Below are positions 33,558-41,631 of a stretch of DNA of 64,000 bases, piece by piece. Within the stretch, counting starts at the first letter, position 1; every line of letters starts with the position of its first letter. The position numbers were made by a program, and so were the translations under genes. Source of the stretch: Amycolatopsis regifaucium. Lineage in GTDB: Bacteria; Actinomycetota; Actinomycetes; Mycobacteriales; Pseudonocardiaceae. The notes under the pieces are model-generated. The model was not told where the DNA came from and ran no database searches. It saw only the letters and a program-made list of their open reading frames with translations. The stretch spans positions 269,427 through 333,426 of the forward strand of contig NZ_LQCI01000051.1 of the NCBI RefSeq assembly GCF_001613935.1, read 5' to 3'.

Positions 33558-36500
33558 TCACAAATCCGAAGCCTGGCGTGCCGCGGCCGCCCAATGCGGC
33601 GAGCCCGCCTTCACCGCGATGGCGTGTGCCCGCCGGTAATGCGCGGCGGCCGCGGCGTGGCGCCCGAGAGCGGCGGCCAGGTCACCGAGATAGTGCGCGA
33701 CCGGCCGGAGGGTGAGCATCGCGCTCCCGGCGCCGGCGATCTCGCCGTCGGCGGGCAGGAGTTCGGCGTACAGCCGCTCCATCGCCGTCCGGTCGCCGAG
33801 TTCGAGCGCGACGACGGCGTGCAGGCAGGTGCGGGCTTCGTAGAGCAGGTCTCGGGGTGAGTCCGGGATCGGAAGCACCGGACGGCACCAGCATTCGTAG
33901 GAACCGTAACTCTCTTCGCGTGCTTCACGGGGCAAACCGCGCTGGAGTCGGTCGCAGAACAGCGCGAGGGCGAGGATCCCGTTGTCCACTCCGGACATCG
34001 ACGTCCCGGCGAGCCCGGCCGCCGCGGCCCGATAGGCGGCTTCCCCGCCGGGACCGGTCATCGCGGTCCGCATCGCGCGATACCACCGGGTGAACACGCC
34101 GACGAGCGGAGTGCCATACCTCTCCCCGAGTTCATCCGCCGACGCGGCATGCCGGTCCGCGGCGGCGAACTCCGCGAGCGCGCTCTTCGCCTGCAGGAGC
34201 ACGAGATGTCCGAGCACCTCGAACGTCACCAGCCGGTGCCGCGCGGCGAGGTCGACCAGCTCCTCGCCGATCTCGGCCCGCCGCGGCGCGAGCCCGGCCC
34301 GGTCGAAGGACTGCAGGAACCGGGCGTTGAGCGCGAAGGCCAGCAGCGCCGGGTCGCCGAGGCGTCGTGCGAGCGCTTCGGCTTCTTCGGCCGCTTCGCG
34401 AGCCCGTCGCCCGCCCGCGTTCCGCAGCTCGACGGCGAGCGTCGCCAGCAGACGGCAACGGTCGGCCTCCCGGTCGGCGGGTAACGCGGCGAGTGTCCGT
34501 TCGACGGCGGCCGTGATCCGGAAGGCCAACGCGGGGTCGTCACTTTCGGTCCAGATCGCGGGGACGTCGAAGGCGCCGATCACCCGGGCGGTCAGGAGCG
34601 GATCGTCCAGCTTTTCCGCCAGTTCCAGTGCTTCGGCCCGATGCCGCCGGGCCTGGCCGAGCCCACCGGATACGGCCGACGCACGGGCCTTGCCCATGAT
34701 CAGCTCCAGCCGCGTCTCCGGGCCGGAGGCGCCGGACCGGTCGTACGCGGTGAGCGCGGCGTCCCACAGCTTGGCCGCTTCCGTCGAGGCGAAACGGCTT
34801 TCCGCCCGTTCGGCGGCGGCCCGCGCGTAGTGTGCGGCGCGATCGGTGTGCCTTCCGGACAGCACGAAATGGTGCGCCAAGGCGTCGACGTCTTCCGGGC
34901 GCAGGCTTTCCAGCGCCTCGGCGATCTCGCCGTGCGTGCGGGCCCGCCGCGAACGAGACAGATCGTGGTAGAGCGTGTCCCGGACGAGAGCGTGCGCGAA
35001 GCGGAACCGATGCGGCGCCGTCTCGGTCAGGAATCCGTGCTGGGCCGCGCTTTCGACCGCGTCGAGCGCGGTTCCCCCAGTCAAAGCTTCGAGCACGTCC
35101 AGGTCGATGTCCGTGCCGATCACCGCGGCGTGGCGCACGACGACCCGCACGGCTTCCGGCAGTGCCTGGACCCGGTGCCGGACGACGTCGCGGACTCCCG
35201 GCGGGACCGCGTCCAGCGCGGCCGGGCCCTCGGCGGCCAGCAGGCGGGCGAGTTCACGCACGAAGAAGGCGTTCCCGCCGGTGCGCCGGTGGATCACCCT
35301 GGCGGTCTCCCGGCCGACGTCCTCGCCGGTCGTGGCGCGGACGAGGTCCGCGATCTCGGTCTCGGGCAGACCGGCCAGGTAGATCCGGGTCGGCTCGGCA
35401 CGGGCGGCCCGGCCGAGGAAGTCCGCCAGCGGGGCGGGCAGGTCGGTACCCCGGTAGGTCGCGACGATCAGCGAGGGTCCACCGCCGGGCTCGGCGAGCA
35501 CGGATGTCAGCAACGCCAGCGTTTCTTCGCCCGCCCAGTGCAGATCGTCGAACACCAGCAGGAGTGGGGCGGCACCGGCCAGATAGGACGCGACCGCCCG
35601 ATGCCATCGCCAGCGCGCGGACACGGGGTCCACGACGCCCTGGTCCGCCGTCGGCGCGGCGCCGTATCCGGCGTCGGCGAGTGTGGCGAGAATCCGGGTC
35701 CACGCCCAGGCGGGTGGCAGGCCCTCCTCGGCGGGGTTGCCGCCCCAGGCCGTGGTCCAGCCCCGCGCGGCGAGGCGGGCCGCGAACTCCTCGGTCAGCG
35801 CGGTCTTCCCCACCCCCGCGTCCCCCGAGATCAGCACCAGCCGGGACCGTGCCGCGGCTTCCTCCAATTCGGCCAGTTCCGCGTGCCGTCCGACCAGCGG
35901 CCGTGCGACCGGTTTGGGCACGGACGGCTCCAGCCGGGGTGCCTGCGCCAGGATGTCGGCCTCCAGATCACGCAGGGCCGGGCCCGGATCGATACCGAGT
36001 TCGTCGGCGAGGACCTCGCGCGCCGTTCTCAGCACCGCGAGCGCGTCTCCTTGCCGTCCGGACCGGTAGTGCGCCAACGCCAGTAGCCGGAAACCGTTCT
36101 CCCGCAACGGATGTTCGCGTACCTGTGCTTCCAGATCGGGAATCGCCTCGGCCGCCCTCCCCAGCGCGAGAAGGGCCTCGGCACGCAGTTCCCTCGCCCG
36201 CAGCCGGAGTTCGGTCAGGCGGGCGATCTCACCGCGTGCCCAGCCCTCCTCGGCGAATTCGGCGTAGGCGGGGCCGCGCCACAACGCGAGCGCGCTGTCC
36301 ACGTGCGGCAGCGCGGCGTCCGGGCGGTGGGTGTCGATCAGTTCGCGGGCGGCGGTCACGGCGGCTTCGAACTCCCAGGCGTCGACGACATCCGCGCGCA
36401 GCGCGTAACCGCGGGCGACCGTGACGAGCAGCCGCGCGGGTTCACGAGGCGCGCGATCCGGCTCCACCGCGCGGCGCAGGGCTCCGACGAAGGTCTGGAC

Positions 36501-36680
36501 GGCACCGACCGCTCCTTCGGGCGGGCGCTCCCAGAGGTCGTCGACCAGGCGTTCCACCGGCACGACGCGGCCGCGGGCGATCAGCAGTCTCGCCAGCACC
36601 GCCCGGTGCCGCGGCCCCTTGAGCCCGACCTCGCCGCGCCCGTCGGTGGCCACGAGCGGACCGAGCACTCCGAACCGCAT
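33558..36680 (-). CDS. BTAD-domain transcriptional regulator with AAA ATPase and TPR-like C-terminus
   Basis: 1040 residues. An OmpR-like DNA-binding domain (1-95, FGVLGPLVATDGRGEV) and a bacterial transcriptional activator domain (about 100-245) precede an AAA_16 ATPase (P-loop GDAGVGKTALTEEFA near 290; Walker B LLLVFDDLHWAGEE) and a long helical repeat region. There is no LuxR helix-turn-helix at the C-terminus. The ATG at 36680 has GGAGG 5 bases upstream. It differs from the other two large regulators of this window in using an AAA_16 rather than NB-ARC ATPase. It is divergent from a dehalogenase-like hydrolase gene, which may be a target. Confidence 0.9.
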   Translation of the reverse strand: MRFGVLGPLVATDGRGEVGLKGPRHRAVLARLLIARGRVVPVERLVDDLWERPPEGAVGAVQTFVGALRRAVEPDRAPREPARLLVTVARGYALRADVVDAWEFEAAVTAARELIDTHRPDAALPHVDSALALWRGPAYAEFAEEGWARGEIARLTELRLRARELRAEALLALGRAAEAIPDLEAQVREHPLRENGFRLLALAHYRSGRQGDALAVLRTAREVLADELGIDPGPALRDLEADILAQAPRLEPSVPKPVARPLVGRHAELAELEEAAARSRLVLISGDAGVGKTALTEEFAARLAARGWTTAWGGNPAEEGLPPAWAWTRILATLADAGYGAAPTADQGVVDPVSARWRWHRAVASYLAGAAPLLLVFDDLHWAGEETLALLTSVLAEPGGGPSLIVATYRGTDLPAPLADFLGRAARAEPTRIYLAGLPETEIADLVRATTGEDVGRETARVIHRRTGGNAFFVRELARLLAAEGPAALDAVPPGVRDVVRHRVQALPEAVRVVVRHAAVIGTDIDLDVLEALTGGTALDAVESAAQHGFLTETAPHRFRFAHALVRDTLYHDLSRSRRARTHGEIAEALESLRPEDVDALAHHFVLSGRHTDRAAHYARAAAERAESRFASTEAAKLWDAALTAYDRSGASGPETRLELIMGKARASAVSGGLGQARRHRAEALELAEKLDDPLLTARVIGAFDVPAIWTESDDPALAFRITAAVERTLAALPADREADRCRLLATLAVELRNAGGRRAREAAEEAEALARRLGDPALLAFALNARFLQSFDRAGLAPRRAEIGEELVDLAARHRLVTFEVLGHLVLLQAKSALAEFAAADRHAASADELGERYGTPLVGVFTRWYRAMRTAMTGPGGEAAYRAAAAGLAGTSMSGVDNGILALALFCDRLQRGLPREAREESYGSYECWCRPVLPIPDSPRDLLYEARTCLHAVVALELGDRTAMERLYAELLPADGEIAGAGSAMLTLRPVAHYLGDLAAALGRHAAAAAHYRRAHAIAVKAGSPHWAAAARQASDL

Positions 36681-36796
36681 CGTCACCTCCTTTCACCGAC
36701 AGTGATCATCGTGCCCAACGCGCTCGTTCGCCGCTGACCCGGTGCTGATTCGGCACAGGGACGCTGGCCTCACAGCGAACGACCAGGAAGGTTCTC

Positions 36797-37666
36797 ATGC
36801 GTATCTCCGGATTCGACTACCAGCGCGTCCCCGTGGCGGACGGCGTGGCACTCAACGTCGCCGTCGCCGGGGCCGGCGACCCGATCGTGCTGCTGCACGG
36901 CTTCCCCGAGACCCACCTCATGTGGCGTCACGTGGCGGCGGAGCTGGCGGCGGACCATCTGGTTCTGTGCCCCGACCTGCGAGGCTACGGTGAAAGCGAC
37001 AAGCCGGCCGACACCGGCGAGACCTACTCGAAGCGCACGATGGCGGCCGACGTCGTCGCCGTCGCGCAAGCGTTCGGCCACGACCGGTTCGCCCTCGCCG
37101 GGCACGACCGGGGCGCGCTGGTGGCCCTCCGTGCCGGACTCGACCACGCGGACAAGGTGAGCCACCTCGCGATCCTCGACGTGCTGCCGACGCTGGACAT
37201 GTGGGCCGTACTGCACGGCACCAGCGCCGCCGTCGGCTTCCACCTCTACCTGATGGCGCAGCCGCCCGGCCTGCCGGAGACCCTGATCGGCGCCGCGCCC
37301 GACGCGTTCTTCGGGCACTTCCTCGACGCGTGGACACAGCGCGGCGACGTCATCCCCGCCGATGTCCGGGCTGCCTACCTGGAGGCGTCACGCAACGCCG
37401 TGACCTCGATCGTCGCCGACTACCGCGCGTCGGCGGGCATCGACGTCGAACACGACACGGCGGACCGGGAAGCGGGCAACCGGCTCACGATGCCGCTCAC
37501 CGTGCTCCAGCAGGACTGGGGCGCCGCGCTCGGCTACGACGCCGTCGCGCTCTGGGAAGCGTGGGCGACCGACCTGGACCACCGGACGGTCACGTCGGGC
37601 CACTTCATGGCCGAGGAGTCGCCGACAGAGGTGGTGAAGGCGGTGCGGGACCTGCTGACGCGTTAG
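36797..37666 (+). CDS. Alpha/beta hydrolase, haloacetate-dehalogenase/epoxide-hydrolase-like
   Basis: 289 residues. The oxyanion motif is LLHGFPETHLMW and the nucleophile is the aspartate of LAGHDRGALVA near residue 108. The catalytic histidine is in VTSGHFMAEE near the end. An aspartate nucleophile in GHDRG followed by DLRGYGESDKP-type text is typical of fluoroacetate dehalogenases and epoxide hydrolases rather than of serine esterases. GGAAGG (36783-36788) lies 8 bases upstream of the ATG. Substrate unknown. Confidence 0.88.
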   Translation: MRISGFDYQRVPVADGVALNVAVAGAGDPIVLLHGFPETHLMWRHVAAELAADHLVLCPDLRGYGESDKPADTGETYSKRTMAADVVAVAQAFGHDRFALAGHDRGALVALRAGLDHADKVSHLAILDVLPTLDMWAVLHGTSAAVGFHLYLMAQPPGLPETLIGAAPDAFFGHFLDAWTQRGDVIPADVRAAYLEASRNAVTSIVADYRASAGIDVEHDTADREAGNRLTMPLTVLQQDWGAALGYDAVALWEAWATDLDHRTVTSGHFMAEESPTEVVKAVRDLLTR

Positions 37667-37967
37667 CCGGTACAGGTAGTCGTGGCCTGCGCTCTGCTGG
37701 CGTGAAGTACATGATGGCCCCCTTCCTTGCGCTAGGCGCAAGGAAGGGGGCCATCATGTACTGGGGAAGGGTGCCCACCCCCGGTAGGTACCTGAAAGCT
37801 CTGGCCACTCACGACCAACCCGGCCCACCACTCACCGGAACCCCCAAGACGGCCTGAGTCGAACGGCCCAACCCGCGCCTCCACTCGCCCCTATCCGGCG
37901 GATGTTCGGTTTAGCCGCTATCCCACGGGGTATGGGCTTGTCGGCACGACCGACAAGGGGCCTCGAC
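37667..37967. other. Gene-free stretch with a long palindrome
   Basis: About 300 bases between the hydrolase and the next small gene. It holds the 27-bp-arm palindrome at 37706-37762 and nothing else I can support. Confidence 0.6.
37706..37762. repeat. Perfect palindrome, 27-bp arms and 3-base loop
   Basis: The arms run 37706-37732 and 37736-37762 with loop TAG and no mismatch. The right arm contains CAAGGAAGGGGGCC then ATCATGTAC, related to the right arm of the 41445-41486 element. It could act as a terminator for the upstream hydrolase, but it is longer and more perfect than needed. Confidence 0.8.
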
Positions 37968-38465
37968 ATGAAACCCAGTCCCAGACGGGCGCACACCATC
38001 GCCCGCGATCTTCTTTCACTCACCAGATCGGGCGAGGCCGACCGGCTCGCCACCGCACTGGTGTCCACCGCGTCGCCGACCCGGCAGGGACCTGCCCTCG
38101 ACGACGTCGTCGAGCGGCTGGTCGACACGTTCTCCTTGGCCGCCAAGGATCGCCGACGTTCGCTGCGGATCCGTGAACCGTTCACCCTGCGGCTGCGCGA
38201 CCCGGCGGGGATGACGGTCCGGCCGGACAAACTCGACCCGAGGGTGGCCGCGATCGCCCGCGCCATCGCCGCCAGCGTCCGCGACGACACCGACACCTGC
38301 GCCGACCAGATCGGCGAGGCCTGCGGGAACGCCGATCTCGCCCAGCGGATCCGGGTACTCGCGCACTGCCTCGTCTGGACGTCGGATCTCCTCAGCGCCG
38401 ACACCACCGCCTATCCCCCGGTCCTGTCCTGCCTCGATGGCCCGCATCCGCATCGTCCACAGTAG
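37968..38465 (+). CDS. Hypothetical helical protein, 165 aa
   Basis: A soluble, mostly helical protein without signal peptide or recognised domain. The ATG at 37968 has AAGGGG about 8 bases upstream. Arginine- and aspartate-rich text (RDLLSLTRSGEADRLATALV, RIREPFTLRLRDP) suggests a globular cytoplasmic protein. It precedes a sigma factor gene by 145 bases on the same strand, so a regulatory link is possible but not shown. Confidence 0.55.
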   Translation: MKPSPRRAHTIARDLLSLTRSGEADRLATALVSTASPTRQGPALDDVVERLVDTFSLAAKDRRRSLRIREPFTLRLRDPAGMTVRPDKLDPRVAAIARAIAASVRDDTDTCADQIGEACGNADLAQRIRVLAHCLVWTSDLLSADTTAYPPVLSCLDGPHPHRPQ

Positions 38466-38610
38466 ACATTGCGCGGTTCGGATGACTTCCCGTCGAACGT
38501 GTGGACATCCCTTGGGCGGCACGGCAAGCTGGATCACCGCGCACGAAGTCCCGGCCCCCGATGACGGGCGCACCCCTTCTCGGCGAATTCCCCGAACCTG
38601 GAGTGCAGAC

Positions 38611-39300
38611 TTGGACGAGGTAGCGCCATCGACGGTACCCGCGGACTCCCGTGCCGCCGCGACGGCGGGACGGCTGCCCAACCCGGACAGCAGGCTGGTG
38701 CGCGCGGCCGTCGCCGGTGACCCGGAAGCGGTCCGGGAACTGGTCGGTTTCCTTTCCCCGCACGTGTTCCGTTACTGCGCCGGCCGGCTCGGGAACGCCG
38801 GAACGGGTGCTTGCGACGCACAGGACTGTGCACAGGAAGTGTTGCAGGCGGTCCTGATCGCCCTGCCCCGCTATCGCTATCGCCCGGACCGGTTCCTCGC
38901 GTTCGTCCTCGGCATCGCCGGACACAAGGTGGCCGACCTCTACCGGCGCCGCTCCCGCGAACCGGTCGCCTCCGTCCCCGAGATCGGCGACGGGATGACC
39001 CAGTGGGCCCGCCGCGACCCCGACGAGATCGAACGGCTGGAGCACCGGATACAGGCCGGACTCCTGCTGGCCAGACTGCCGATGCCGCACCGGCAGGTGC
39101 TCGCCCTCCGGTTCGTGTTCGGCCTTTCGGCCGAGGAGACGGCGGAGCGGCTCGGCCTGCCGGGCGCCGGTGCCGTCCGTGCGGCCCAGTTCCGGGCGCT
39201 CGCGCGGCTGCGCGTGCTGCTCACCGAGCGGAATGCCCGTTACGCGACCCATGTCCGGGACGTCGAGCAGGTCGCCGCACCGGAGCTCGTCCCGGTATAG
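38611..39300 (+). CDS. ECF-type RNA polymerase sigma factor (ShbA-like)
   Basis: About 229 residues. Region 2 covers about 35-105 (GDPEAVRELVGFLSPHVFRY, AQDCAQEVLQAVLIALPRYR, FVLGIAGHKVADLYRR). Region 4 covers about 150-205 (LPMPHRQVLALRFVFGLSAE). The layout resembles ShbA, which controls the principal sigma factor gene in streptomycetes. A TTG at 38611 is the best start: TGGAG is 7 bases upstream and the conserved part begins soon after. No ATG or GTG fits as well. Confidence 0.8.
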   Translation: MDEVAPSTVPADSRAAATAGRLPNPDSRLVRAAVAGDPEAVRELVGFLSPHVFRYCAGRLGNAGTGACDAQDCAQEVLQAVLIALPRYRYRPDRFLAFVLGIAGHKVADLYRRRSREPVASVPEIGDGMTQWARRDPDEIERLEHRIQAGLLLARLPMPHRQVLALRFVFGLSAEETAERLGLPGAGAVRAAQFRALARLRVLLTERNARYATHVRDVEQVAAPELVPV

Positions 39301-39395
39301 AACCGTCCACTTCCGACCATCGAACACTTGTACGTCGCTTGTACGGGAGTCCGCGATCCTGTCCTCTCATCTGGGGAAACCACTGGAGGACAGAG

Positions 39396-40166
39396 ATGAA
39401 GATCCGATCGAGGATCGCCAGGGGCGCCATGGGCGTGCTCGCGATCGCCGGAGCGGTCATGCTCGGCGGCGCGGGCGAGGCGCTGGCGGCGACGGGCACC
39501 GTCAACACCGACTCCGGTGTCGCGGTGACCGTCCGGTCCAGCCCGAACACCGGTGCCGGCTCGGTCGGCACGGTCGCGAGCGGCACCGCCGTCACGATCG
39601 ACTGCCAGACGAACGGCTCGACGGTGACCGGCAAGTACGGCACCACCGACATCTGGGACTACGTGCCGTCCAAGGGTGGCTACATCAGCGACGCCTACGT
39701 CTACACCGGTTCGGACGGCCGGGTCGCCCCGGACTGCGCCGGCAGCACGCTCTCCTGCTCCACCGCCGGTACCGGCAACCCGCGGACCTGCGCCGAAGCC
39801 GTCGCGTGGGCGAAGGCGCACGTGCACACCAACAACGATCCCGACTACTACCGCTGGTGCGACCGGATCAACTCGTGGGCCTACGGCTGGTCCGCGAGCG
39901 GTTCGGAAACGGCCTACGTGCACTGGACCCAGCTCCCGGCCTCGTACAAGCACCCCGGTGACACCCAGGTCCCCGCGGGCGGGCTCGCCTTCTTCAGCAA
40001 CGGCGGCACCGGGCACACGATGATCTCCATCGGCGGCGGCAAGTTCCTGTCGAACGACATCCACGGTCCCGGCAGCTTCACCGAGACCACCATCTCGGAG
40101 ATCAAGAACACGTGGAACTACACCTACCTCGGCTGGTCGCAGCCCTGGTTCAAGATCAACCACTGA
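39396..40166 (+). CDS. Secreted SH3b / NlpC-P60-like cell-wall peptidase
   Basis: 256 residues with a signal peptide (about 1-31, GVLAIAGAVMLGGAGEALA). A bacterial SH3 domain (about 32-115, VAVTVRSSPNTGAGSVGTV) is followed by a papain-like domain. The probable nucleophile is the cysteine of YRWCDRINSWAYG, and the histidine is in GTGHTMISIGGGKF. It should cut peptidoglycan cross-bridge or stem peptides outside the cell. GGAGG lies 7 bases before the ATG. Its end overlaps the convergent gene by 11 bases. Confidence 0.85.
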   Translation: MKIRSRIARGAMGVLAIAGAVMLGGAGEALAATGTVNTDSGVAVTVRSSPNTGAGSVGTVASGTAVTIDCQTNGSTVTGKYGTTDIWDYVPSKGGYISDAYVYTGSDGRVAPDCAGSTLSCSTAGTGNPRTCAEAVAWAKAHVHTNNDPDYYRWCDRINSWAYGWSASGSETAYVHWTQLPASYKHPGDTQVPAGGLAFFSNGGTGHTMISIGGGKFLSNDIHGPGSFTETTISEIKNTWNYTYLGWSQPWFKINH

Positions 40167-40677
40167 TCGCACGCGTGGCCTCGAAACGCTGCCGGACGAA
40201 GGGGTCCTCGTCCGGCAGCGTTTCCTCCGCCCGCCAGGAGAAACTCTCGGCGGTGAGCTCTGAAAAGATCCACCGGCGCCGGACGCCGCCGGTGTCGGAT
40301 TCGATCTCGAAACCGTCCTCGGTCCGCTTCCCGAGGAACGGGAGCACCCAGCCGTTCCCCGGACCGAGCCAGGTCGACCGGAACGCGTCGATCTTCTCGT
40401 CGTAGAAGCGCAGGCTCATCCCCCATTCGCCGTCCACGCCGTCGACCCGGCTCGCCCGCGCCGGACAGATCCACACGTCGGTCACCGCGCGCCCGTCCAG
40501 CGCCCAGCCGAAATGCCATTCCCCGTCGACGGTCCGGACACTTCCGTCCTCGCCGTAGTTGTGCACGACCAGATCCCAGCTGCCGATCAGCGGTTCGAAC
40601 ACGCTGAGCCGGGCGGCGAGTTCGGGCCGGGGCCCGGTGGCGGTGAACACGGCGGCGATCCGCTCGGTGACGTCCAT
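40156..40677 (-). CDS. DUF1579-like hypothetical protein
   Basis: 173 residues of a lipocalin-like beta-barrel type (LIGSWDLVVHNYGEDGSVRTV, GEWHFGWALDGRAVTDVW, RRRWIFSELTAESFSWRAEE). Such proteins often bind small ligands. It is divergent from a MarR gene with a perfect operator between, so it is probably repressed by that MarR. The ATG at 40677 lacks a ribosome site and may be read from a leaderless transcript. Confidence 0.75.
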   Translation of the reverse strand: MDVTERIAAVFTATGPRPELAARLSVFEPLIGSWDLVVHNYGEDGSVRTVDGEWHFGWALDGRAVTDVWICPARASRVDGVDGEWGMSLRFYDEKIDAFRSTWLGPGNGWVLPFLGKRTEDGFEIESDTGGVRRRWIFSELTAESFSWRAEETLPDEDPFVRQRFEATRAISG

Positions 40678-40695
40678 GCGGTCAGGATGACCATT

Positions 40696-40713
40696 TTGAC
40701 AGTATGCTGTCAA
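40696..40713. promoter_or_regulatory. MarR operator
   Basis: TTGACAG-TATG-CTGTCAA, a perfect 7-bp inverted repeat. TATGCT inside it fits a -10 for the marR gene, and TTGACA on the other strand fits a -35 for the divergent gene, so one dimer could silence both. Confidence 0.75.
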
Positions 40714-40715
40714 CT

Positions 40716-41153
40716 ATGACCGATCTGGTGCGCGACTACCGGCTGTTGATCGCCGACGTCTACGAGCTGGCGGGCTTGAGCCGCCGGATCAGCGAGCGGG
40801 AAGCGGCGGAGCAGGGCACGACGGTGGCCCGCTGGCACGTGCTGAGTGTGGTGTCGGAGGAACCCGCCGCCGTTCCCGCCATCGCGCGACGGCTCGGCCA
40901 AGTCCGTCAGGCCGTGCAGCGGGTCGTGGACGACCTCACCGAAGCCGGCCAGCTGCGGGCGGAGCCGAACCCCGCGCATCGCCGCTCACCCCTGTACGCC
41001 ATCACACCCGAGGGTTCACGGCTGCTGGACCGACTGTGGGGAGCGAGCGAAACACAGCGCCTGGGGATGCTCGATGACAGCGGTGTCAGCGCCGAGGACC
41101 TGCGACAGGCCCGCGACACGTTGCGCCGGTTGTCAGACGCGCTCAGCACCTGA
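40716..41153 (+). CDS. MarR family transcriptional regulator
   Basis: 145 residues with a central winged helix (about 35-105: ARWHVLSVVSEEPAAVPAIA, LGQVRQAVQRVVDDLTEAG, HRRSPLYAITPEG wing). The ATG at 40716 is 2 bases after the operator, consistent with a leaderless, autorepressed transcript. The target is itself and the divergent DUF1579-like gene. Confidence 0.9.
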   Translation: MTDLVRDYRLLIADVYELAGLSRRISEREAAEQGTTVARWHVLSVVSEEPAAVPAIARRLGQVRQAVQRVVDDLTEAGQLRAEPNPAHRRSPLYAITPEGSRLLDRLWGASETQRLGMLDDSGVSAEDLRQARDTLRRLSDALST

Positions 41154-41158
41154 AGCAC

Positions 41159-41380
41159 CCTTTCGTCGTATCGTGCTGAAAAGCGGCCGGTTCGTCGGGT
41201 TGGAGTTGGCGAATGGGCACCGATGCTCCCGAGCAGATCGGCGGTCTTGGCCGACTCGCTCGCGGTCACGGTGACACTGAAGCATTCTTCCTGCGGCACG
41301 GTCGCCGCGAGGCGGGTGAGCACCGGCGCCACGTCGGGCGCGGCGGTGATCTCGACCGGGGTCAACGCGTCACACCCGTT
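41159..41380 (-). pseudogene. Remnant resembling the start of a secreted solute-binding / VWA-domain protein
   Basis: Reading 41380 to 41159 gives about 74 residues of plausible protein, including TPVEITAAPDVAPVLTRLAA and ECFSVTVTASESAKTADLLG. This resembles the N-terminal part of the mature region of actinobacterial secreted proteins with a periplasmic-binding fold and a VWA domain. There is no signal peptide, start site or downstream domain, and the frame runs on into antisense of marR. The family call is by eye and tentative. Confidence 0.35.
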
Positions 41381-41444
41381 GCCTGCATGTGCATGCCTCC
41401 GAGTGCGGTGCGCCCGCGCCGGTGCGGCAGATGGCGCGGTCCGT

Positions 41445-41486
41445 GAAGGCCTCTTGAGGGACTCTGATTCCCTCAAGGAGGCCTTC
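41445..41486. repeat. Palindromic repeat (CAAGGAGGCCTTC family)
   Basis: Left arm 41445-41461 and right arm 41469-41486 pair over 17 bp with one bulged base and a 7-base loop. The right side continues into ATTCATGTACC, resembling the flank of the 37706-37762 palindrome. Confidence 0.7.
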
Positions 41487-41537
41487 ATTCATGTACCTGC
41501 GCCTGACCTGCACGAGGGTGGTTCCACCCGGTGTCAC

Positions 41538-41592
41538 CTTGATCAACGGAAGAGTGAGGACGTTGAGTGTCCCCGATCTTCCGTTGATCAAG
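41538..41592. repeat. Long palindromic element, copy 1
   Basis: Arms CTTGATCAACGGAAGA (41538-41553) and its exact complement (41577-41592) enclose a 23-base loop. The loop holds GGACGTTGAGTGTCC, itself a small hairpin. The same arms and loop core recur at 52804-52858. Confidence 0.85.
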
Positions 41593-41631
41593 CTCGTGCC
41601 GATCACGGCCTGGCCTTCACGGACCATCGGC

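Larger units (their letters stand above)
41154..41631. other. Gene-free stretch with a gene remnant and two palindromic repeats
   Basis: This 478-base gap holds a degenerate coding fragment (41159-41380, minus strand) and palindromic elements at 41445-41486 and 41538-41592. I see no intact gene. Confidence 0.6.

Noticed and set aside
39301..39395. Riboswitch leader before the SH3b peptidase
   Set aside because: The 95-base gap is short and I could not find a recognisable aptamer core; only a GTACGTCGCTTGTAC small repeat is seen.
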